Origin: Romboutsia lituseburensis
GTDB taxonomy: Bacteria; Bacillota; Clostridia; Peptostreptococcales; Peptostreptococcaceae
Reading direction: 5' to 3'
DNA length: 64,000 nt
NCBI RefSeq assembly: GCF_024723825.1
Contig: NZ_JANQBQ010000001.1
Span: 2,108,001-2,172,000, forward strand
Made by a program: the position numbers and the translations under genes. The notes under the pieces are model-generated. The model was not told the DNA's origin. It worked only from the letters and a program-made list of their open reading frames with translations, and searched no databases. Every line of letters starts with the position of its first letter. The first letter of the stretch is position 1. Positions 25,670 through 34,319 of this stretch are shown in pieces.

Positions 25670-26740
25670 CTAATCACCTAATAAATTTTTCATATGTTTT
25701 ATAAGGATTTCATTTTCTTCATGAGATTTTATAGCTACTCTTATGTAACTATCATCTAATCCGATAAAATTCGATGCATCTCTTACAAGAATATTCCCTT
25801 TATTTAATAATTCGACTTTTATTTCATTAGACCTTCTATTATTGAGCTTAATTAGTATAAAATTAGTATCTGTATCATATACATTTATCTCACTTATACT
25901 TCTTAGTTCTTTTAGCATATAGTTACGTTCTTTTATATAATATTCTTTGCTTTCTTTTATATATTGTCTATCCTTAAATATATAATTTGATAATGTATCT
26001 GCAAATGAATTTATTGTCCATGGCTCTTTATATTTATAAATATTTTCAATTATTTCTATGTTGCTAGTTAGCCCATATCCTAATCTCAAACCTGGTAATC
26101 CAAAAAATTTAGTAACAGCTTTAAGTATAAATAGATTTTTATATTCTTCTACATATTTTACTAAACTAAAATTTTCTTCTAATCCTACAAATTCCATAAA
26201 AGTTTCATCTACTATAAGCAGCTTATTATGTTGTTTCATTAGATTAAGTAATTCTGTTAAATCTTTTACTTTACCATTTGGATTATTTGGATTACACACA
26301 AACAAACTATCAAATTTATCAATATTTTCTTTTATTTGATTTAAATCTATAGAAAATTCATTTTTACTATCTAAGTCTAAATTTAAAACATCTAATCCAC
26401 TTAAACTTGCACTTCTTCCATACTCTGAGAAAGTAGGATTTAATATAGCTAGTCTTTTGCCTATACTCTTCATTAATAAATAAATTATTTCTGTTGCACC
26501 ATTTCCAGGTATTATAAAATCTGAATTTAAACCTATATATTCTGATATATTATTTTTTAAACTTGTATAAGTTATATCTGGATAGCCCTTACAGTTCTCT
26601 AATCCTTCAAGAATATATTTATCTAAATCAGGTACTACTTTAGGATTTATGTTTGAGCTAAAATCAATTATCTTTTTTGGGTCTATATTATACATTTGCG
26701 CTATTTCATTTACATTAGCTCCATGACCTAAGTCTTTCAT
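25670..26740 (-). CDS. cobD: L-threonine-O-3-phosphate decarboxylase
   Basis: A 356-residue class I/II PLP aminotransferase-fold enzyme giving (R)-1-amino-2-propanol phosphate. LGHGANVNEIAQMYNI and IIDFSSNINP are typical of CobD; CNPNNPNGKV, LIVDETFMEF and the PLP lysine in LKAVTKFFGLPGLRLGYG (about residue 216) are intact. Histidinol-phosphate aminotransferase is the main look-alike, but the N-terminus and position argue against it. A GGGGGTGG Shine-Dalgarno precedes the ATG. Upstream is a 130 bp gap with two hairpins. Confidence 0.93.
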   Translation of the reverse strand: MKDLGHGANVNEIAQMYNIDPKKIIDFSSNINPKVVPDLDKYILEGLENCKGYPDITYTSLKNNISEYIGLNSDFIIPGNGATEIIYLLMKSIGKRLAILNPTFSEYGRSASLSGLDVLNLDLDSKNEFSIDLNQIKENIDKFDSLFVCNPNNPNGKVKDLTELLNLMKQHNKLLIVDETFMEFVGLEENFSLVKYVEEYKNLFILKAVTKFFGLPGLRLGYGLTSNIEIIENIYKYKEPWTINSFADTLSNYIFKDRQYIKESKEYYIKERNYMLKELRSISEINVYDTDTNFILIKLNNRRSNEIKVELLNKGNILVRDASNFIGLDDSYIRVAIKSHEENEILIKHMKNLLGD

Positions 26741-26756
26741 ATGTCCACCCCCTAAT

Positions 26757-26792
26757 TTTCAATTTATACCTAAATAAATTCAGGCATCTCAA
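26757..26792 (-). repeat. AT-rich hairpin before cobD
   Basis: An imperfect inverted repeat of about 15 bp around TTTA (AATT..AT.CCT.AA on one arm), in the 5' leader of cobD. No adjacent U run. It could be an RNA stability or processing element. Confidence 0.45.
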
Positions 26793-26821
26793 TTTGCTTA
26801 AGTATAAACTGAAATAATTTT

Positions 26822-26861
26822 ACCTGAGTGAAGTATAATCCTCTATACATTCACTCAAGTA
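26822..26861 (-). repeat. Strong hairpin between cbiB and cobD
   Basis: CTTGAGTGAA pairs with TTCACTCAGG (one G-U), extended by TGTATA/TATAC, immediately after the cbiB stop. The minus-strand 3' flank is GTAAAATTATTTC, without a U run, so it is a poor terminator but a likely RNA structure. Confidence 0.6.
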
Positions 26862-26870
26862 TTGTTTAAA

Positions 26871-27815
26871 TTATATAAGAATAAATAATGCAGTAAATAT
26901 AACCATTGAAGTTAACGAAGTTGCATACATTATTTTATTTGTTTTCACTATATCTTCTATTTCAATTTCTCTTATTTTATCTCCTATAGTAGGCTTATAA
27001 ACAGCTTGGCCAAAGTATATATTAGTTCCTCCTAGCTGTACTCCTAAAGCACCGGCAACTGCCCCTTCTGGATAAGCACAGTTAGGACTTTTATGATTTT
27101 TTCTATCTCTTACTGCTATTTGAGATGCTTTTTTATAGTCATATCCTAATAGCAAACTCCCTATAGACATTAGTAGTACTGCTATTCTTGCAGGTATATA
27201 ATTTGCAACATCATCTATTTTAGCTGATGCAAATCCTAAATCTTTATACTTTTCATTTTTATATCCTACTGTAGAATCTAAAGTATTTATTGCTTTATAA
27301 GCCATAGCAAGTGGCGCTCCACCAATAAATGCATAAAACATTGGTGCAATTATTCCATCTACTGTATTTTCAGCTACAGTTTCTACTGTTGCCCTTATTA
27401 TTTCACCTTCATCTAAATCAGTAGTATCCCTTCCTACTATGTAAGATAGCTGTGTTCTAGACTTTTCTATATCTCCTGTTTTTAGAACATTATATATTTT
27501 TATAGCTTCATCTTTTAAACACTTAGTTGCTAATGTTGTATATATTAAAACTGAATTAGCAATTATGTAGCCACCTGGAATAAAACTAAATAACTTAACT
27601 ATCATATAAGTTACTAGGTAAGTTAGTCCTACTGTTATAGTCCATAAAACAAATCCACCTATTTTTAAACCTTTATCTGTTTTAGCTATATTTCTTATTT
27701 TATTTTCAGTCACTTTTATTAATTTTCCAATATATCTAACTGGATGAGGGAAGGAATATGGATCACCTATAATTAAATCAATTATATATCCTATATAAAT
27801 AGATACTATATTCAT
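26871..27815 (-). CDS. cbiB: Adenosylcobinamide-phosphate synthase
   Basis: A 314-residue polytopic membrane protein joining aminopropanol phosphate to adenosylcobyric acid. IGYIIDLIIGDPYSFPHPVR at the N-terminus, ATVETVAENTVDGIIAPMFY and NHKSPNCAYPEGAVAGALGV are diagnostic of CbiB/CobD (Pseudomonas naming). About five hydrophobic segments are visible. It starts 1 nt after cbiA ends. Its partners, threonine kinase and CobD, follow after the structured gap. Confidence 0.95.
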   Translation of the reverse strand: MNIVSIYIGYIIDLIIGDPYSFPHPVRYIGKLIKVTENKIRNIAKTDKGLKIGGFVLWTITVGLTYLVTYMIVKLFSFIPGGYIIANSVLIYTTLATKCLKDEAIKIYNVLKTGDIEKSRTQLSYIVGRDTTDLDEGEIIRATVETVAENTVDGIIAPMFYAFIGGAPLAMAYKAINTLDSTVGYKNEKYKDLGFASAKIDDVANYIPARIAVLLMSIGSLLLGYDYKKASQIAVRDRKNHKSPNCAYPEGAVAGALGVQLGGTNIYFGQAVYKPTIGDKIREIEIEDIVKTNKIMYATSLTSMVIFTALFILI

Positions 27816-27816
27816 A

Positions 27817-29205
27817 TTAGTTGTTTCCTTCCTCTAAATACTTATCTACTCTATTGTTTAATAAGTTTTTTATACAATCTAAATTATTATAAAAATGAGT
27901 ATGTAAATATGTAGCTAAAGTATTATTTTTACTATATCCACCTTCCCACTCGTTAACTACTTTTCCATCTCTTTCTTTTCTCATAACGTATGCACATTCC
28001 TCTTCTGTTTCAAATACAGAGTGATGGAACTCATGACCTTTTATCATTTCATCAGCCTTAGATAAAACGGTATCACCTTTTGCAGTACCATAACAATATC
28101 CAAATCTTTTTAGGGATGTTGTCATTTTACTATTCCCTTCAAATATACCTACCATATCATAAGATATATTTTCTTTATCTAACAGGGTTTGACCTAAGTA
28201 CATAAGTCCACCACATTCTGCATAGATAGGTATATTGTTTTCATGAGCTTCTTTTATAGATTCTCTCATTAATACATTTGCTTCTATTTCTTTACTAAAT
28301 ATTTCTGGGAATCCTCCACCTATATAAATATAATCTGATTTTGGTACCTTATTATCTTTTAATGGACTAAAGTATTTTATATCTAAACCTAACTCTTCTA
28401 GTAATTCTATATTTTCTCTATAGTAAAAATTAAAAGCTTTATCATAAGCTATAGCTATTGATTTTCCTTTAACTTTATTTTCTTCTATAAAATTATCTAA
28501 TTTAAATGTGCTTTCTATTTCTTCAGTCTCTGAAATTTCTATAATCCTATCTATATTTATATACTTTTCTATTTCCTCAGCTAAGCTATTAAACTTGTTT
28601 TTTAAACCATCTATCTCTACACTTGGCACAAGTCCTAAATGCCTAGATTCTAATGAAAATTCATTGTTAGGTGGGAAGTACCCTAAAACTTCAACACCGC
28701 AATATGTTTCGATGGCTTCTTTTATAATTTCATAATGTGTCTTAGTCCTTACATTATTTACTATTACACCTTTTATATTTACATCTTTATCTAGTTCTTT
28801 ATATCCTAATACCATAGCTGCACTTGATGCTGCCATAGCTTTACCATTTATAACTAGTATCACAGGAGCTTTAAGTATTTTTGATGTATGCGAACTTGTA
28901 CAATTATCTAAGTTTATTCCTATTCCATCATATAATCCCATTACACCTTCTACTACTGATATATCAGCATCATCTGATGCTTTATTAAAAACGTATTTGA
29001 TTTGCTCATCATTTAGCATGTATGAATCTAAATTTCTTGAATGTCTTCCTGTTATAAAAGTATGGTAAGATGGGTCTATATAATCTGGACCTACTTTATA
29101 TGGCTGTACTCTCATATTTCTTTTAGTTAGAGCCTGCATTATTCCTAGCGATATAGTTGTTTTACCTACACCACTATTAGTTCCTGCTATTAAAATTTTT
29201 TTCAT
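27817..29205 (-). CDS. cbiA: Cobyrinate a,c-diamide synthase
   Basis: A 462-residue ATP- and glutamine-dependent amidase. The P-loop AGTNSGVGKTTIS lies at residues 6-18; the C-terminal class I glutaminase-like domain has the nucleophile in YAECGGLMYLG (about residue 325) and a late His in LHTHFYNN. The ATG at 29205 follows GGGTGG by 5 nt; a GTG three codons upstream overlaps that site. It lies between cbiP and cbiB. The product is the usual substrate for corrinoid adenosylation, but no adenosyltransferase is present here. Confidence 0.95.
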   Translation of the reverse strand: MKKILIAGTNSGVGKTTISLGIMQALTKRNMRVQPYKVGPDYIDPSYHTFITGRHSRNLDSYMLNDEQIKYVFNKASDDADISVVEGVMGLYDGIGINLDNCTSSHTSKILKAPVILVINGKAMAASSAAMVLGYKELDKDVNIKGVIVNNVRTKTHYEIIKEAIETYCGVEVLGYFPPNNEFSLESRHLGLVPSVEIDGLKNKFNSLAEEIEKYINIDRIIEISETEEIESTFKLDNFIEENKVKGKSIAIAYDKAFNFYYRENIELLEELGLDIKYFSPLKDNKVPKSDYIYIGGGFPEIFSKEIEANVLMRESIKEAHENNIPIYAECGGLMYLGQTLLDKENISYDMVGIFEGNSKMTTSLKRFGYCYGTAKGDTVLSKADEMIKGHEFHHSVFETEEECAYVMRKERDGKVVNEWEGGYSKNNTLATYLHTHFYNNLDCIKNLLNNRVDKYLEEGNN

Positions 29206-29227
29206 ATATTCCACCCAATTATATAAT

Positions 29228-30769
29228 TTATTTTTTTATTACTGATTTTTCATGTTCATCCATAATTTCATATATTTTTTTTATATCTAAATGTTCTCTT
29301 AGCAATTCAGCAAGTCGATCATATTCTTTTTGCTTAAATTCTTCAAAAGAAGCAACACTACTTTTTACTTTTTCTAATCCTTTAGCTTCTCTTATATTAT
29401 TTAAAAGTGATCTTGTAAAATCTACATCATCAAATATTCCATGAAGATATGTTCCAACTACATTCCCCTCTTGATTTACACTTCCCTCTTGATAATTTAC
29501 CTGTTCATCCAATTTTTTAGTTATTGTATTTAGACTATTTACACTACTTCCTATATCAGTTATTCCCATATGTATTTCGTAACCTTTTACTTTTTTTCCA
29601 CCTAAATTACTCATATATCCATTAAGTTTTTGACTTATAATAGCGTTTACTTGTGTCGTAGTTTTTTCTTTTTCAAAAGTCGTTATAGTATCTAATAAAC
29701 CTATTCCATCAAACTCCTCAGTATCACCTTCAACATGATATGGATCTCTAAGTTTTTTACCTAACATCTGATATCCACCACATATTCCAAATATTAGTTT
29801 ACCCTTTTTATGAAGCTCTTTTATTTGCTCCTCTAATCCACTTTCTCTTATATACTTTAAGTCATCAATTGTACTTTTGCTTCCTGGTAAAATTACTATA
29901 TCTGGATTTCCTAAACTTTCTCCATATCCTACATATCTAATACTTACATCTTCTTGTGTTTCAAATATATTAAAATCTGTAAAATTAGACATATGAGGTG
30001 TTCTAATTATTTCTATATGAATATCATTTTTATCCATCTTTGTTTTAAATTTAGTAGTTACGCTATCCTCATCTTCTATTTTTATATCACTATAAGGAAT
30101 AACCCCAAGAACAGGAACTTTTATTATTTCTTCTAACATTTTTATTCCTTCACCTAAAAGTTCTTTTCTTCCCCTAAATTTATTTATAATTACACCCTTA
30201 ACTCTTTTTCTTTCTTCTTCACTTAATAAAAGCATTGTACCTGCTAGTGATGCAAATACTCCACCTCTATCTATATCTCCAACAATTATTACTGGAGCAT
30301 CTGCAATTTCTGCCATACCCATATTCGCAATATCATGTTCCTTTAAATTTATCTCAGCTGTACTACCTGCACCTTCCATTACTACAACATCATACTTATC
30401 ACTAAAACTTTTAAAAATATCCTTTAGTTCTTTTGCTAGTATTGGCTTATATGTATGATAGTCCGAAGAAGACATGTCCTCTCTTACTTTTCCCCTTACA
30501 ATCACCTGGCATCTATGATTTCCTGATGGTTTTAATAATATTGGATTCATATCTGCAATAGGTTCTATTCCTGCTGCTTCAGCTTGAAAAACTTGTGCTC
30601 TCCCCATTTCTAATCCTTCTTTTGTTATAAAAGAATTTAATGCCATATTTTGTGATTTAAATGGTGCAACACTATATCCATCTTGTTTAAACACTCTACA
30701 TAGACCAGCAGTTAAAATACTTTTCCCAACATTTGATGCTGTCCCTTGTAACATTATTTTTTTGCCCAC
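29228..30769 (-). CDS. cbiP: Cobyric acid synthase
   Basis: A 513-residue amidotransferase that amidates b, d, e and g carboxylates of adenosylcobyrinate diamide (CbiP, also called CobQ). The P-loop [20 protein letters not shown] starts at residue 6; the glutaminase nucleophile is in [11 protein letters not shown] (about residue 330), and YLHGIFDD carries the conserved His. The start is GTG with AAGGA upstream. It is the first gene after the cobalamin riboswitch and its terminator, so the whole cbiP to hemB run is likely repressed by adenosylcobalamin. Confidence 0.95.
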   Translation of the reverse strand: MGKKIMLQGTASNVGKSILTAGLCRVFKQDGYSVAPFKSQNMALNSFITKEGLEMGRAQVFQAEAAGIEPIADMNPILLKPSGNHRCQVIVRGKVREDMSSSDYHTYKPILAKELKDIFKSFSDKYDVVVMEGAGSTAEINLKEHDIANMGMAEIADAPVIIVGDIDRGGVFASLAGTMLLLSEEERKRVKGVIINKFRGRKELLGEGIKMLEEIIKVPVLGVIPYSDIKIEDEDSVTTKFKTKMDKNDIHIEIIRTPHMSNFTDFNIFETQEDVSIRYVGYGESLGNPDIVILPGSKSTIDDLKYIRESGLEEQIKELHKKGKLIFGICGGYQMLGKKLRDPYHVEGDTEEFDGIGLLDTITTFEKEKTTTQVNAIISQKLNGYMSNLGGKKVKGYEIHMGITDIGSSVNSLNTITKKLDEQVNYQEGSVNQEGNVVGTYLHGIFDDVDFTRSLLNNIREAKGLEKVKSSVASFEEFKQKEYDRLAELLREHLDIKKIYEIMDEHEKSVIKK

Positions 30770-30806
30770 TGTTTCACTTCCTTTATCTCATTATAAATTT
30801 CATAAC

Positions 30807-30843
30807 AAAAAAAGTCCTAGCTCTAGTTAGAGTTAGGACTTTT
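30807..30843 (-). terminator. Riboswitch-linked intrinsic terminator
   Basis: AAAGTCCTA/TAGGACTTT (9 bp) plus an inner CTCTA/TAGAG stem, followed by TTTTTTT on the minus strand. It lies between the riboswitch core and cbiP and is the probable expression platform. Confidence 0.88.
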
Positions 30844-30894
30844 ATTCTATGATATATCAAATAAAAACCTTCACCCCGAAGATCTCATTAATAA

Positions 30895-31060
30895 ATTAAA
30901 TTAGGCAGGTATCCTGGCTCAACTTCATCCTACTCCTATACCTTCCCATCTTTTAAGACAGTGGCAATTTTTAGTTTCGTCCGTTTTACAGTAGCGGGGG
31001 CTGCAAAGGCATTTCACCTTTTTCCCTTTTAATTTTCCTTTAAAGAAAAACCTCTTTTAA
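30895..31060 (-). ncRNA. Cobalamin riboswitch
   Basis: On the minus strand the conserved elements occur in order: GGGAAAAAGGTGAAATGCC, GCAGCCCCCGCTACTGTAA, GCCACTG, GGGAAGG, and GAGCCAGGATACCTGCC (the B12-box region). A small CTTC/GAAG hairpin with a GGGGT loop (30869-30881) follows, in the position of the P13 kissing hairpin. With the downstream terminator this should stop transcription into cbiP-hemB when adenosylcobalamin is abundant. Outer boundaries are approximate. cobC lies immediately upstream and is not controlled by it. Confidence 0.95.
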
Positions 31061-31074
31061 TCTAATATTCAATT

Positions 31075-31683
31075 TTAAAGGCTCATAAAATTTGTATTAT
31101 TCATAGTATGTATTACTGTAAATCCATTATCTATTTCTAAAATTGTAACTGATGCATTATCAATTTTAAAGTTCCAATGATATTTATAGCTATTTGATAT
31201 TAAATAAGTAATTATGTTTCTTATAGTTCCACCATGGGAACATACAAGTACTGTTTTATTTTTCTCTTCAGAAAGTATATTACTTATTTCATCAGCTACT
31301 CTATTATATGAGTCTATCAAACTTTCTCCATTAGGATACTTATATTCATATCCCTTATTTATCATATCTTGAAATTCATTAGGGTAACTTTTCTTTATAT
31401 CTTCAAATGTTATACCTTCAAAATCACCAAAACTAATTTCTTTCAAGTTTTCTTTTTCTTTTATTTGTATATCCTTTATTTTAGATATCTCTTTAACTGT
31501 ATCTTTAGTCCTAGAAGATGTTGTTGTATAGATACTATCTATTTTTATATCTTCTAAATATCTAGTAAGTTGTTTAATTTGTTTCTTTCCAATTTCACTT
31601 ACTTGGCTATCTATATGACCTGATAATCTATTGTTTTGATTGTCAGTTGTCAAAGCATGTCTTACTAAAATTAATTTTGTCAT
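31075..31683 (-). CDS. cobC: Alpha-ribazole phosphatase-like histidine phosphatase
   Basis: A 202-residue histidine phosphatase, expected to dephosphorylate alpha-ribazole phosphate or adenosylcobalamin 5'-phosphate. The catalytic motif reads LVRHALTTDN (His12), with Ala in place of the usual Gly of RHG; the second His is in VCSHGGTIRNII (about residue 150). The assignment rests mainly on position after cobS. Phosphoglycerate mutase-like function is an alternative, as this family is broad. The ATG has an AGAGGA site upstream. It ends just before the riboswitch. Confidence 0.82.
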   Translation of the reverse strand: MTKLILVRHALTTDNQNNRLSGHIDSQVSEIGKKQIKQLTRYLEDIKIDSIYTTTSSRTKDTVKEISKIKDIQIKEKENLKEISFGDFEGITFEDIKKSYPNEFQDMINKGYEYKYPNGESLIDSYNRVADEISNILSEEKNKTVLVCSHGGTIRNIITYLISNSYKYHWNFKIDNASVTILEIDNGFTVIHTMNNTNFMSL

Positions 31684-31701
31684 TTATTTTCCTCTTTTAG
31701 C

Positions 31702-32466
31702 TTAACCTATTATTAGATATATGTAAAGTAAATATATTACTTCTCCTAATTCTATACTACATCCTAATATATCACCTGTTACTCCGTCAATCTTTTTATA
31801 TACGTGACCTTTAAATATTTGATTGAATAAAAGCACAAGTATTATTGATAATAACACTTTAATTATAATTTCAAACGGAGTTAAGAACATAAATCTTGCA
31901 ATTAATGTTATTAATACTATTGTATATACTATAGCAGTTAAAAACATTCCTGTTGTTAATTTACCTATAAACATATTACCCATGCCTTTAGCTCTTGGAG
32001 AAACAGTTTTATATGTAAGCCTAATTACACCTAGTCTTCCTATCACAGGCATAAACATTACTAGCCACATGTATCCATTATTTATAATGCTGTATATAAA
32101 TCCTACTTTAAGCAAAATAACAAACATTACTGCTAAAAGTGAATTTGTACCTAACCTTGAATCTTTCATTATTTCTAACATTTTTTCTTTATCTCTATAG
32201 CTGTATAAAGCATCAAAAGTGTCACCTAATCCATCTATATGAAGACCACCTGTTAAAACTACAGAGCTTAAGGTTATAATTATCGCTGTTACAAATGGAT
32301 CAAATATATAACCACATATTGTTCCTATTAAAAATAAAAGTACTCCTAGTACAAATCCAACTAAAGGAAAATATGTTATAGACTTATGAAATTCCTCATC
32401 AAATCCTACATCTATATTTATAGGTATTCTGGTCATAAACTGAAGTAATGCAATAAATCGTTTCAT
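31702..32466 (-). CDS. cobS: Adenosylcobinamide-GDP ribazoletransferase (cobalamin synthase)
   Basis: A 254-residue membrane protein with about six to seven hydrophobic segments that joins adenosylcobinamide-GDP and alpha-ribazole. LLQFMTRIPINID at the N-terminus and GGLHIDGLGDTFDALYSYRD with KEKMLEIMKDSRLGTNS (about residues 75-112, metal-binding acidic residues) are the family signature; the end DILGCSIELGEVIYLL is also typical. It is 3 nt after cobU and 18 nt before cobC. Confidence 0.95.
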   Translation of the reverse strand: MKRFIALLQFMTRIPINIDVGFDEEFHKSITYFPLVGFVLGVLLFLIGTICGYIFDPFVTAIIITLSSVVLTGGLHIDGLGDTFDALYSYRDKEKMLEIMKDSRLGTNSLLAVMFVILLKVGFIYSIINNGYMWLVMFMPVIGRLGVIRLTYKTVSPRAKGMGNMFIGKLTTGMFLTAIVYTIVLITLIARFMFLTPFEIIIKVLLSIILVLLFNQIFKGHVYKKIDGVTGDILGCSIELGEVIYLLYIYLIIG

Positions 32467-32469
32467 AAT

Positions 32470-33030
32470 CTACCCCTTTATTTTCATAGGTATACCACTT
32501 ACTACAAAATAAACTTCATCGCTTTCTGATGCTATTTGTTGATTGATTCTACCTACAATATCTGTGTATACTCTGCTTAATTTATTAGCTGGAACTACTG
32601 CCATTCCAAGCTCATTTGTTACAACTACAAAGTATAGATTAGTTTTTTTAATTTCTTCTATTAATTTTTTTACTTGATCTTTTATATACTTTTCTAACTC
32701 ATTTATTTCTTCTTGATTAGCTTTATCTATATCCATATCATAAGTAAACATTAAATTATTTACTAATAAAGTCACACAATCTAGTATTACTGTCTCATGA
32801 TTATTTGATATTTCTTTAATAATAGAGTATATATCTTTATATATTTCATAAGTACTCCAATTTTGTGGTCTACTTTCTTTATGTTTCTTTACTCTATCTT
32901 TCATCTCATCATCAAATGGTATAGAAGTTGCTATATACGCTGTGCTATTATTTTGGTCTATGCATAATTTTTCTGCAAAATTACTTTTACCAGACCTAGC
33001 TCCACCTGTTACTAATATAATTTTGCTCAT
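32470..33030 (-). CDS. cobU: Adenosylcobinamide kinase / guanylyltransferase
   Basis: A 186-residue bifunctional enzyme that phosphorylates adenosylcobinamide and activates it with GTP. The P-loop LVTGGARSGKSNFAEKL is at the N-terminus; KKHKESRPQNW contains the probable guanylylated His, and VILDCVTLLVNNLM is the Walker B region. VTNELGMAVVPANKLSRVYTD is characteristic. The ATG at 33030 has TAGGAG 7 nt upstream; a longer frame begins 12 codons earlier, overlapping cobT, without a good ribosome site. Confidence 0.94.
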   Translation of the reverse strand: MSKIILVTGGARSGKSNFAEKLCIDQNNSTAYIATSIPFDDEMKDRVKKHKESRPQNWSTYEIYKDIYSIIKEISNNHETVILDCVTLLVNNLMFTYDMDIDKANQEEINELEKYIKDQVKKLIEEIKKTNLYFVVVTNELGMAVVPANKLSRVYTDIVGRINQQIASESDEVYFVVSGIPMKIKG

Positions 33031-33056
33031 GGTACTTCTCCTATCTAAATAACTAC

Positions 33057-34100
33057 TTACACCCATTCTACTTCATCAAATGTTGCCATGTTTTGATAAG
33101 CATAGTTTGATGCTTCTATTATATTAAATGCAAGTGCTGCACCACTACCTTCTCCTAGCCTCATATCCATATTAAGTACGGGACTTAAATCTAGCATTTC
33201 TAATGCTTTTTGAGTTCCAGCTTCAGCTGATAAATGAGATGCTATCATATACTCTCTAGATTTAGGATTTATTTTGTATGCTAGTAGTGCTGCTGCATAA
33301 GATATAAATCCATCTAATACTACTGGTGTTTTATTTGCACTACATCCTAATATTACCCCAGCCATAGATCCTATTTCAAATCCACCTACTTTAGATAATA
33401 TATCTATTCCATCATTTGGATTTGGTTTGTTTAATTCTATTGCATTTCTAATTGTATCTGCTTTATGTTTTAATCTTTCTTTTTTTAATCCTGCACCTAT
33501 TCCAGTTACTATAGCTGGATCACATCCATCTATTACAGATATTATTGCACTACTAGGAGTAGTGTTACAAATACCCATCTCTCCAATTCCTATAACTTTA
33601 TATCCTTTTTCTATACATTCTTCGGCCATTTCAATCCCAATTTCTAGACATTTTATAGCTTCCTCTCTAGTCATTGCAGGACCTTTAGCCATATTTGATG
33701 TTCCCTTTCTTATCTTGTAGTCCCTAACTCCATCTAATTTATGGTCACAATTAACGCCAACATCTACCGCTATAACATCAGCTCCTACAAATTTACTTAA
33801 AGCACCTACTCCACATAAACCTTTTGTAAAGTTTGGAAATTGCAATTGAGTTATATCTTGAGGATCTGGAGCTACACCTTCTTCATAGACTCCATGATCT
33901 CCTGCAAAAGCTATTATTGCTTTCTTAGAAGTATCAAATTTTGCTGTTCCATATATTCCTGCTAATTGCATACAAATATCTTCTATTTTTCCAAGGCTGC
34001 CTTTAGGTTTTATAAGTGTATCAAGCCTATTTTTAGCTTTTTGAATAGAATTTTTATCTAAAGAATATATATTTTTTGAGATATTCTCTAATAAATACAT
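33057..34100 (-). CDS. cobT: Nicotinate-nucleotide-dimethylbenzimidazole phosphoribosyltransferase
   Basis: A 347-residue CobT that activates the lower-ligand base as alpha-ribazole phosphate. RLDTLIKPKGSLGKIED, AFAGDHGVYEEGVAP, GEMGICNTTPSSAII and the catalytic Glu in RLGEGSGAALAF (about residue 313) are present. The ATG at 34100 has AGGAG 7 nt upstream; the frame extends six codons further but without ribosome-site support. No 5,6-dimethylbenzimidazole synthesis genes are nearby, so the base is made elsewhere or taken up, or a different base is used. A terminator-like hairpin lies immediately upstream. Confidence 0.95.
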   Translation of the reverse strand: MYLLENISKNIYSLDKNSIQKAKNRLDTLIKPKGSLGKIEDICMQLAGIYGTAKFDTSKKAIIAFAGDHGVYEEGVAPDPQDITQLQFPNFTKGLCGVGALSKFVGADVIAVDVGVNCDHKLDGVRDYKIRKGTSNMAKGPAMTREEAIKCLEIGIEMAEECIEKGYKVIGIGEMGICNTTPSSAIISVIDGCDPAIVTGIGAGLKKERLKHKADTIRNAIELNKPNPNDGIDILSKVGGFEIGSMAGVILGCSANKTPVVLDGFISYAAALLAYKINPKSREYMIASHLSAEAGTQKALEMLDLSPVLNMDMRLGEGSGAALAFNIIEASNYAYQNMATFDEVEWV

Positions 34101-34129
34101 TTTTATTTCTCCTCTCATTGCTTTATTTA

Positions 34130-34177
34130 AAAAAGGGAATGTACTAAAGTATATTTATTTTAAATACATCCCCTTTC
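34130..34177 (-). terminator. Terminator/attenuator hairpin directly before cobT
   Basis: AAAGGG.ATGTA pairs with TACAT.CCCTTT (11 of 12 positions) and is followed on the minus strand by TTTTTT. Only about 15 nt separate it from the cobT ribosome site, so no promoter fits between. It either ends hemA-hemL transcripts or attenuates cobTUSC. Confidence 0.75.
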
Positions 34178-34319
34178 TCAATTTTATTGTATTGTCTAAT
34201 TTTAATATAAACTTATCCAAACAAATAAAGGTTCAACATAAAAGAATATTCTACACATTATTTGTATATCCTTTATTATTAGTTTAAAAATAGACAAGAA
34301 ATTTTGTTTTATTTATTTT

